Source: Stramonita haemastoma (Eukaryota > Mollusca > Gastropoda > Neogastropoda > Muricidae). From it: a stretch of 20,000 bases of DNA. The notes under the pieces were generated by a model that saw only the letters and a program-made list of their open reading frames with translations, searched no databases and was not told the DNA's origin. A program made the translations under genes and the position numbers. The stretch lies in contig CM060316.1 in the NCBI GenBank assembly GCA_030674155.1, positions 75,349,863-75,369,862 of the forward strand. The letters run 5' to 3'. Positions 11,600 through 20,000 of the stretch are shown piece by piece. Positions within the stretch are counted from its first letter, which is position 1, and each line of letters begins with the position of its first letter.

Positions 11600-11745
11600 C
11601 AGCAACGTTTTACTTTAAAAAAGTTACCTTTACTTTTACACCGCTTTAAGTCACAGCAGATTTCTTTTCAAATTCGGGCTGCTCTCCCCGGGGAGAGCGC
11701 GTCGTCACAAGAGCAGCGCCATCTATTTTTTTTTTTTTTATCAAA
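11600..11745 (-). mobile_element. SINE distal fragment with perfect palindrome
   Basis: This piece matches 19845-19945. Both have CTTTAAGTCA, then a CTCCCC...GGAGA palindrome, then GTCACAAGAGCAGCGCCA or its close variant, then a T run. The palindrome here is perfect over 18 bases (GCTCTCCCCGGGGAGAGC, 11681-11698). From memory it is the distal end of the same gastropod SINE family as 1641-1995, which would place it in minus orientation. It lacks its tRNA head. Confidence 0.7.
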
Positions 11746-12228
11746 AGCTATGGCAACAGAGGAGAGAGAATGCATTGTTCTACAACATATACATTGAAAT
11801 GTTAAAATGCGTTAAATATACAAGCAGAAAAGTGCAAAAGCGAAGCAGAATTTTAAGAAAAAGACATTCGAGCTTCATTGAATGTCAATAAATAGTCAAG
11901 CTTTCAAGACGGAAGTACTTGCACTTTGTAGTACACCAATTATACATAACGAAAAAAAAAAACCATAAAAAAAACCCCAAACTGAAACAGCAACAACAAA
12001 GCACAAAACAGACAGAAACCCCCAACCCAGTTGGCTGGAAGTAAGAAAGAAAATGATCGTAATCAATGCTAAGCCGTTCATCACTAATGCTAAACATGGC
12101 CTCATGTTAATCATATGTCTAGTCACGTAGGGTAATGATAATAACAGGATAACGCTAACGAGCCCCAAACCAGGAAGATATTAATGTAAATAACAGATAA
12201 CCCCCAGCATATTAGCAAACGGATACAT
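11746..12228. other. AT-rich unique spacer
   Basis: About 480 bases. Short hydrophobic minus-strand frames (11885-12168) come from T-rich composition and carry no recognisable motif. No gene is supported. Confidence 0.55.
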
Positions 12229-12315
12229 TCCTTTTATCCTTCCTTACCTTGTTTCCTCCTTTACACACAATCGTAAGTAAGCGCGAACACACACGTAGGC
12301 GCAAACATAACTACA
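12229..12315. repeat. Dispersed repeat ending in AC array, copy 2
   Basis: Matches 4077-4160 in the same orientation: ATCCTTCCTTACCTTGTTTC, then AATCGTAAGTAAGCGCGAAC, then CA units. It runs into the AC array at 12342. Confidence 0.7.
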
Positions 12316-12329
12316 TAGGTGGGCGCGCT

Positions 12330-12340
12330 CGCGCGCACGT

Positions 12341-12396
<56 letters not shown>

Positions 12397-12420
12397 ACAC
12401 ACACACACACACACACACGA
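12330..12420. repeat. (AC)n microsatellite with GCGC start
   Basis: A GCGC-rich start (about 12322-12338) leads into a perfect AC array (12342-12394) and, after one GT interruption, a second AC run to about 12418. Alternating purine-pyrimidine character makes it Z-DNA prone. Confidence 0.97.
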
Positions 12421-13180
12421 ACACACACGTACACACAACACAACCCAACACTCACTCACACACACAGAGAATATTATATAAAAACAACACAATAAATTAA
12501 AGAGTAAAAATGAACAATCTGATCACATTGTTGAAAGTTCAACTCAACAATAATTACCAACCCACTCCTCTCCTCCACATCATGTTTTCATCTGGACCGT
12601 CAGATAGAATTCTCTGCTGTATTGCCAACAATAACCCCATCAGTCATCACAGTTGCTAAGATTCCCTCACAATGTCAACATTTTCATTTAAGAACCAACA
12701 CCTTGAAAACGAATGAACTATACACAAAAAAGAGAAACTTTCATCACAAGTAATCAAGATCATTGAATGTTTACAATTCGTTCTGTTACTGTCAATTATG
12801 TTCATGTGTATAAAAAATGCTACGAAAAAAAGAGGGGGAGGGGGGAGGACATCACTTTCACAAAGAATACACAACATCTGAAGAAACAGAAGATAAAATC
12901 ACACGCGTGCTTTCTTTGTACTGTTTAAAAAGAATCAGCATGTATTACCACAAGCACAAACAAACAGAGCTTGAACTTAATGCCGTCTTCAGTCTAACAT
13001 TAACCAAAAGTCTCCAAAGAATGGAGACAGTGATAAATGGAAACTTCTACTTTCCTCATCTCTCTAGCTCTCTGATTTTACCACTCAGGTCAGTCATGGG
13101 GGCATCGTACGGACACCTTCCAAGCAGCATTTCTCTGGCAAGTTGAACTTGGCAGAGCCAATCCCTCTCCAAGTCAAACA
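12421..13180. other. AT-rich unique spacer
   Basis: About 760 bases with only short overlapping frames and a small G/A-rich patch at about 12826-12847. Nothing recognisable. Confidence 0.55.
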
Positions 13181-13515
13181 GTGCATGCTGGGTATGTTTA
13201 GTGTCATCCCTAGCACTATCCAGAGTTAGCCATGTTACCACGAAAGATAAACTTGTAATACCTGCACAGAAGAAGTGAGCCATGCTTGCGTTTACACATA
13301 AGACCTTTTTTCCCCTCAAGTTTTGAGACAGTACAATAGAGTCCCGAGTCTAGAGACTGATCCGGAGGACATTCCAAAATAAATTAAAAAAGAAGTCAGA
13401 GCCAACACTTACTCGGGGGAAGTAAAAACATCCTTACAAAAACGACTCAAAGACACGAACCTGCAGCCCTAAAGATCATGAGTCAGATGATGTAACCACT
13501 CATGAATTATACCTA
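13181..13515 (-). mobile_element. Diverged full-length tRNA-derived SINE
   Basis: On the minus strand a tRNA-like head begins near 13510. It shows an A-box-like TGAGTGGTTACATCATCTG and a B-box-like CAGGTTCGTGTC (about 13451-13462). The body then runs to a distal end that reads GTGCATGCTGGGTATGTTT on the plus strand (13181-13199). The order (distal motif, CTTGCG-TTACACA block near 13286, GATCCGGAGGACATT block near 13360, reversed head) fits my memory of a widespread gastropod SINE about 330 bases long. Many substitutions show that it is old. Confidence 0.65.
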
Positions 13516-14966
<1,451 letters not shown>

Positions 14967-16629
14967 CTATATCATTCGTGGAGGGTAGCAGTCAATCTCC
15001 CCGCTGTACAGGGGGCCCTGGTTGGAGATCTTCAGGTGGTTGGCGAAATCGTCGCCCTTGGAGTCGACCAGGTGAGGCTTGCCGCTGGACGCCGCCGTTC
15101 TGCACGTAGGTCTTGTAGTCGGGGTGGCCGAAGCTGCCCGTGTCGGGCACCAGCACGTCCTCCTCGTCCTCAAAGCGGCTGTACTTGTAGACCTTGCGCA
15201 GCATCATCATGACGGGGGCGTAGCCGGCGTTGCTGATGAAGATGAGGACGTTGAGCCAGATGAAGCCGATGGCGTGCACCACGCTCCCCGCCACGATGGG
15301 GCCGAAGGCGTAGGCCAGCGAGTAGGAGATGTCGGCGATGGCGTACACCGACCCGTACACCGACACGTGACGCACGTCCACCAGGTAGCCCAGCATGGGC
15401 AGGATGGCGGTGTCCACCAGGGCGATGCCGAAGCAGATGCCCATGATGGGGAAGATGACCACGAAGAAGGCCTGGGCGAAGGGGATAAGAAGCAGAAGAA
15501 GCCCTCCATGCCCAGGCCGATGGCGGCCATCAGCCACTGGTACTGCGGGTAGGTCCTGGCCAGCTTCACCGTGATGTACACCCCCGCGATGTGCGGAAAC
15601 GAAGGCCGGCAGCCAGACGAAGCCGATCTCCCACTCGTCCGCGTGCATGCGGTCCTTCATCCACAGCGAGATGGTGGGCTCCAGGAAGGCCAGCGACACG
15701 TTGGACATGGCCAGGGCAGCCGGCACACACGGCGATGTAGGGGTCCATCAGCAGGCGGTAGATGGGCGTCCCCTTGGGCCGGTCCGGGTTGGCGAAGAAC
15801 ATGGAGCGCGAGATCCGCACCGGCTTCATCACCGTCAGCAGCAGGATGCCGTCAATCAGGCAGATGGACGCCAGGATCAGGAAGGGCACCGTCTTCCCCG
15901 CGAACTGGTACAAGATGCCCCCGAAAGGCGGTGCGAACAGGCAGCCGAACGAGATGAAAGCTAAAGCGATCCCCAGAGACTTGGTTCGTTCCGCTTCCTC
16001 TCGTGAACCTGTCGGCATCATAGGCCAGTCCTGACGTGTCGGCAAAAGCCGAGCCCAGTCCTTGCATGGAGCGAGCGATGAACAAGACCGCGTAGCTCTT
16101 GCCGAAAGCGAAGACGGAGGTGGAGAGGAACATGATGCCCAGACCGATCATCATGGGGATGTCGTAGCCGATCCTGTCAATAAGAGTACCGGTGAAGGGA
16201 TTAACACACAGCTGGATGATGGCCTTGGAGCGAACAACACCCCTATAGCACCCCCCTCATTACCGTAAGTCACCGGAGGAGGAGGCAACTTGGTGGTTTG
16301 GGGTGGTGAACCTGTACGTCGCGTTGTACCAGCCTCTCCCGTAAAAGGACCCGTTGCCGATCCAGGAGGTCATGGCGATGGTGGTGGCGGGGTGGTGGTG
16401 GTAGTGGTGGTGGTGGTGTGGGCGTCGATGTCGGGCACGGGCTCGTGCATGGCGCGCAGGAAGTTGGGGATGATGGGGACGATGACCATGTACAGCATGT
16501 TGTCCAGCAGCAGCGCGATGCACACCACGATCAGCACCAGGCGCCGCTGCGCCACAGGGTCGTTCACCTTGTCCTGGAACGGTCCCAGCACAGGTGCATC
16601 CGCGAGGAGAAGTCCGGAGTGTAGCCCAT
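14967..16629 (-). CDS. SLC18A3: Vesicular acetylcholine transporter (VAChT), frame broken by ~9 indels
   Basis: Role: a 12-helix major-facilitator antiporter of synaptic vesicles that exchanges lumenal protons for cytosolic acetylcholine. Visible hallmarks: [13 protein letters not shown] in helix 1, SKA in helix 2, FADTSG in helix 4, LAFLEPT in helix 7, ALVDTA in helix 10, [20 protein letters not shown] into helix 11. Residues equivalent to rat D46, K131, D193, D398 and D425 are all present (codons at 16502-16504, 16224-16226, 16038-16040, 15412-15414, 15331-15333). The first lumenal loop has a Thr-rich ACC repeat and two N-glycosylation sites (16353, 16323). The ATG at 16629 lies in ACCATGG context and the stop is at 14967, giving about 554 codons, the usual size, with no intron visible. 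The frame shifts near 16592, 16375-16430, 16265-16300, 16230, 16005-16023, 15718, 15598, 15487 and 15095. Flanking protein is conserved at each, so assembly error is likelier than a pseudogene. Confidence 0.93.
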
Positions 16630-16926
16630 GGTGCTATGCTAAGGGGTCTGCTTGGCTCCTTTTGTTTATTGTTTTGTCCCCGAGACCTTTTTCTCCCCCC
16701 CTCTCTTGGGGTGTGACTTTGTCTGCTTCGTGTCCTTCTTCTTTGTTGTTGACTCACCTTCTGCAACAGTTCTGGTCTGGTTAAGCTTGCTATACCACTG
16801 TTGTACTTTGCTGCATACACTTCGGGGCTTTCTGTAACTCTTTGTTTTATTAGCCAGGTGAAGGTGGGAGCTGAAACAGAAAGAAAAACAAAACGGTTCT
16901 GCTAAACATAGAATATGAAGAAAGGT
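16630..16926. other. VAChT upstream region
   Basis: About 300 bases between the VAChT start and the GT array. On the minus strand the sequence just before the ATG reads AGCATAGCACC, an ideal translation start context. An in-frame upstream stop precedes the alternative GTG frame, which favours the ATG at 16629 as the true start. No clear TATA box or 3' splice site is evident. In other animals a shared 5' exon and the cholinergic promoter lie further upstream, but nothing here identifies them. Confidence 0.45.
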
Positions 16927-16943
16927 TGTGTGTGTGTGTGTGT

Positions 16944-17027
<84 letters not shown>

Positions 17028-17182
17028 GTGTGTGTGTGTTGTGTGTGTGTGTATGTGTGTGTGTTATGTGTGTGTGTGTTTTGTGTGTGTTGTGTTGTGT
17101 GTATTGTTGTGTTGGGATTTTTTTGTATTTTGTTGTGTGTCTGTATTTTGTGTGTGTGTATGTGTGTGTGTGCGCGTGTGTG
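16927..17182. repeat. (GT)n microsatellite, perfect then degenerate
   Basis: A long GT array (16927-17035, with one GTGG slip) decays into TTGTG/GTAT variants up to 17182. It lies about 300 bases upstream of the VAChT ATG and meets a SINE head on its right side. The Cys/Val and His/Thr frames are artefacts. Confidence 0.97.
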
Positions 17183-17186
17183 TGTG

Positions 17187-17270
17187 CGTGCACAATACCA
17201 AGATTCGAACCCACAACTCCATGCCCCAACAGGTTTCTAGTCAAACTCTATACTATCTTAGGTATAACAC
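17187..17270 (-). mobile_element. tRNA-derived SINE head, minus strand
   Basis: On the minus strand, GTGGGTTCGAATCTTGG (about 17199-17215) is a very good Pol III B box, preceded by a tRNA-like but degenerate A-box region near 17245-17265. The expected SINE body is absent because the sequence passes directly into the GT microsatellite. A working tRNA is unlikely because paired stems are not evident. Confidence 0.65.
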
Positions 17271-17430
17271 CTTTAGTGAGTAATCAATAACAACCCTGCC
17301 ATTATCAGATTCAAAGCAGCAAACTCAATACAAAGCAGCCACTTTCAAAACAAATGTGTTCTTTCTTTTATAGTCAGCTTCAAAACAGTGGTTATTCTGA
17401 TAGCTTCAAGATAGATAAACAGATACATAG
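17271..17430. other. Short unique spacer
   Basis: About 160 bases between the SINE head and the AT/TACA block. Nothing recognisable. Confidence 0.5.
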
Positions 17431-17443
17431 ATAGATGGATATA

Positions 17444-17477
<34 letters not shown>

Positions 17478-17725
17478 GACAAATAGATAGATAAATATAT
17501 AGACAGATAGAAAGATGAACATTGGTAGATAAATATGTAGAAAGACAGATGCAAAGATAATAATATATGCATACATGTATGCATACACAGATATATACAC
17601 ACATACATACATACTACATACATACATACATACATAATATACATACATACATATACATACATACATACATACATACATACAACATACATACATACATACA
17701 TACATACATACATACATACATACGC
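17431..17725. repeat. AT array, GATA-like units and (TACA)n array
   Basis: An AT array (about 17440-17476) is followed by GATA/AGATAA-like units and then a long TACA tetranucleotide array with a few slips (about 17600-17722). The Tyr/Met/Cys-rich open frames on the minus strand come from this repeat. Confidence 0.97.
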
Positions 17726-17771
17726 AAAAAGAAAGATGGGCGGGTATGTGAAAAAGAAAGATGGGCAGCTA

Positions 17772-17866
17772 TGTAGGTAGGTAGGTAGGTATTAGGTAGG
17801 TAGGGAGGTAGGTAGGGAGGTAGGTAGGTAGGTATTTAGGTAGGAAGGTAGGTAGCTAGGTAAAGG
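17772..17866. repeat. (GTAG)n microsatellite with GGAG variants
   Basis: An imperfect GTAG array with GGAG, TTAG and GCTAG variants. It is separated from the TACA array by two copies of an AAAGAAAGATGGGC sequence (near 17728 and 17754), so the two arrays and the short direct repeat form one unit. Confidence 0.93.
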
Positions 17867-17999
17867 TACGCGCACTGCACGGTGTTTTAGACTTACATTG
17901 TTCTGCTTTTATGGTGGTAAAACTAGGTCTTTCATTCAGACAATTTTTTCGATTGTTCAATTAATTCAGTTTTTGTCTTGACCATTTAACACACACATA

Positions 18000-18260
<261 letters not shown>

Positions 18261-18379
18261 GTCTATCTGTGCGTGCAAGTGTACATACGTACCAAAAAAC
18301 AATACATACATATGGGTGCACTGTGCGTGCATGAACTTGTGTGCGTGCATGTAGAGCTAGAGAGACGTGAGAAACCCCG

Positions 18380-18905
18380 TAAAGTACACTAGTGCATGCC
18401 TGAACTCCACTTGCCATTGACAAGGACACACAGCACACAGTGACAAATGGCCCCCGTGTGCATGGAAACACAGTGACAGGAAATGACTGCAGGGAGGCAA
18501 CCGCGAGGGACAGGAAGCGATCAAGAAGCCATTTTAAGAGAGAAAGGGAGCAAAAAGAAGGCGTCTAAAAGTAACCCAGAAAATGGATTTACAAAAAAAC
18601 TTAAAAGCTGGAGCCAACAAGGGACAAGGACGAATTGGGACGATTGGGAGGAGACTTTTGAAGAGGTAGAAGGTACGTGTCCAAGGGATTGGTTCTGGGT
18701 CGTTGAAACAACTCTCAAAGATGCCAGCAGTAGACTTCCAAAGTTTTAGGCCTAAGTGTGTTGCTTTCTTTTTTTTCTCATCTGGAAACAGATGTGTACA
18801 TGATGAAAAAAGAAAGGATTCTTTGATGCATCGTTTTTCTTTCAAAATGATGGAAAAGTTGTAACTGGTCACTCAGTTTGTGTTTCCTTCACGGCTATTT
18901 TCTCT
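18380..18905. other. Unique island with 88-codon open frame
   Basis: About 500 bases of unique sequence inside a microsatellite-rich zone. An open frame on the plus strand (18483-18749, 88 codons) is Lys-, Trp- and Glu-rich and not low-complexity. It has a near-consensus 5' splice site inside it, AAG|GTACGT at about 18672-18680. I recognise no family. It could be a non-coding exon, a chance frame, or a small gene divergent from VAChT. Evidence is too weak to call a CDS. Confidence 0.3.
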
Positions 18906-18909
18906 AGAT

Positions 18910-18938
18910 TTTCTCTCTCTCTCTCTCTCTCCTCTCTC

Positions 18939-19015
<77 letters not shown>

Positions 19016-19050
19016 TGTGTGTGTGTGTGGCCGCGCGCTCGCGCGCGCGT
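18910..19050. repeat. Compound microsatellite (CT)n(GT)n with GCGC
   Basis: A CT array with a few TCCT slips (18911-19011), a short GT run (19012-19029) and a GCGC-rich end (about 19030-19049). This is the same CT-GT-GCGC grammar as at 18083-18240. Confidence 0.96.
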
Positions 19051-19535
19051 TTGTTCGTGCATTCATTCCTCCCATTTTAACGTTCTTTTCTCTATTAGTC
19101 ATATTAGACGGGGATACACAGGGAGAAATGAAAGAGAAAAGCAGATGCTGGTGTGCGACTAAAATTTTATGTTTTGTCACCTGTAGTGTGGTGTTGGTGT
19201 CCCGCGGTGTGTGGGCATGCAGCGTGCGCGAGTTGTGCGTGCACGCATGCACGAGCAACAAAACAACAGTAAAATTCACAACTTTAAATCTCTTCCTTTA
19301 CAAAGCTTAACCGCCTTCCAGAGAATCACACGGAGGGATCTCCCATCTCCTTTCCCTTTCCCTACGCCTGGATGGGGTCATAATGAAGCCATTCCATGTT
19401 TGGCGTTCCTTTCACAGCATCCTCAACAACACACCAGTACAACAAGTAATAAGCGACATTATCAGTAAGTAAAAAAAAAAAGAAAAAAAAAAGAGAGAAC
19501 ACGGGGAACCATAAGGAAGTTGAAGTGCACAGTTC
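19051..19535. other. Unique spacer
   Basis: About 485 bases without a recognisable gene. An A-rich run (about 19470-19495) precedes the next SINE. Confidence 0.55.
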
Positions 19536-19735
19536 ACGGGGTGGAATAGTCTTCGTGGTTAAAGCCTCCACACTCTTTAACTGACGGTCACTAAGAGCGC
19601 GGATTTACATTCCCACTGAGGGGGTCCATTCCTAGATTTGAGGTTCACAATGTTTTCCACTCCTTCTCTACCTGAAGTGTAAAAACCCTTAAGGGGACTA
19701 TAAGCCCAATCTCCCTGCTGTGCGAACGAAGGGGA
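19536..19735 (+). mobile_element. tRNA-derived SINE, plus strand
   Basis: The head starts near 19540. It has an A-box-like GGAATAGTCTTCGTGGTTAA and a diverged B-box region, GCGGATTTACATTCCCA (about 19599-19615). The body reaches AAGGGGACTATAAGCCC at about 19690-19706. The A-box region resembles the head at 152-180, and the AAGGGG-ACTATAA motif resembles both 243-262 and, in reverse, 1842-1858. A family with a shared central motif is therefore likely. Confidence 0.7.
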
Positions 19736-19844
19736 AGCAGCTCGCGCACAAGTTACGCACCCCCCCCCCCCTCACCCTCCCCCTCCCAATCCCCATCCCC
19801 CTTTGTTAGAGGAGAAGAAAATGTAGATTTTGTACTTATTTTGA
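19736..19844. other. Spacer with C-rich run
   Basis: Short unique sequence with a run of about 11 C (19761-19771) and more C-rich sequence to about 19800. It separates the two SINE pieces. Confidence 0.5.
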
Positions 19845-20000
19845 ATACTACTTTAAGTCATGGTAGACTTCTCTGTGTACCATTCAAGATTTTCTCCCCA
19901 TGGAGAACGTGTCGCCACAAGAGCAGCGCCACCCATTAAATGTTTTTTTTCTCCTGTTTCTGCATGTATTATTATTTCCCCAGGAGTTAAAATCAAGTGC
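19845..20000 (-). mobile_element. SINE distal end, truncated by window edge
   Basis: Matches 11600-11745: CTTTAAGTCA, the palindromic TTCTCCCCATGGAGAA region (about 19892-19908), GTCGCCACAAGAGCAGCGCC (about 19910-19929), then a T run. The element continues past the window. The palindrome has diverged in sequence at its centre but has kept its paired arms, with one extra base. Confidence 0.7.

Noticed and set aside
13056..13319. 87-codon minus-strand frame as a gene
   Set aside because: It overlaps the diverged SINE at 13181-13515 and shows no protein family features.
15079..15964. Long plus-strand open frames opposite VAChT (157, 128 and 105 codons)
   Set aside because: They are antisense shadows of GC-rich conserved coding sequence; their composition follows from the minus-strand codons and they match no family I know.
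14967..16629. Programmed ribosomal frameshifting in VAChT
   Set aside because: There are too many breaks, in both directions, without slippery sites, and no known precedent in the family.
16260..16820. 186-codon minus-strand frame as a separate gene
   Set aside because: Its right half is out-of-frame VAChT N-terminus and upstream sequence; only its last ~37 residues are the genuine VAChT lumenal loop.
16915..17290. Cys/Val-rich plus-strand frames and His/Thr-rich minus-strand frame
   Set aside because: Produced by the GT array; no biological coding signal.
17600..17866. CRISPR-like array
   Set aside because: The repeats are 4-base tandem units without unique spacers, in a eukaryotic context.

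Overview
The window looks like nuclear DNA from an animal, most likely a gastropod mollusc. It is mostly AT-rich non-coding sequence, saturated with long dinucleotide and tetranucleotide repeats (AC/GT, GA/CT, GACA/GTCT, TACA). It also carries several decayed tRNA-derived SINEs of a type I recall from gastropods and one decayed LINE fragment. There are no operons or prokaryotic signals. The assignment to gastropods is an inference from repeat style and from the one recognisable gene; I could not run a search.

The only gene I can name is on the minus strand at 14967-16629. It is a vesicular acetylcholine transporter (VAChT, SLC18A3, unc-17 in worms), the proton/acetylcholine antiporter that loads synaptic vesicles in cholinergic neurons. 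Nearly the whole protein can be read without introns, from an ATG in an excellent Kozak context to a stop. The reading frame changes by one base at about nine places. The protein stays strongly conserved on both sides of each break, and all five key charged residues are present. The breaks are therefore more likely assembly errors in a GC-rich stretch than real decay, but a recent pseudogene cannot be excluded from sequence alone. In most animals VAChT sits inside the first intron of the choline acetyltransferase (ChAT) gene. ChAT coding exons would then be expected on the minus strand at lower coordinates, but I see none within the window.

Layout. 1-2055: compound microsatellites, a SINE head, a LINE 3'-end fragment, and a ~420-450 bp tandem duplication of a SINE-bearing segment. 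2160-2660: a microsatellite cluster with inverted-repeat symmetry. 2661-4900: AT-rich spacer broken by AC, GA and GACA arrays. 4900-11600: mostly unique non-coding DNA with GT, G-rich and TGG tracts and one unrecognised 179-codon open frame (8691-9230, minus). 11600-14033: two more SINE pieces and AC/GT arrays. 14034-16926: the VAChT gene with its flanks. 16927-19050: a dense series of microsatellites with a SINE head and a short unique island. 19050-20000: unique spacer and two further SINEs, the last cut by the window edge.

I found no convincing new biological system. The points most worth checking are the integrity of the VAChT reading frame, the SINE families and their shared internal motifs, the duplicated SINE segment in which a microsatellite replaces the tRNA head, and the hairpin-prone microsatellite palindrome.
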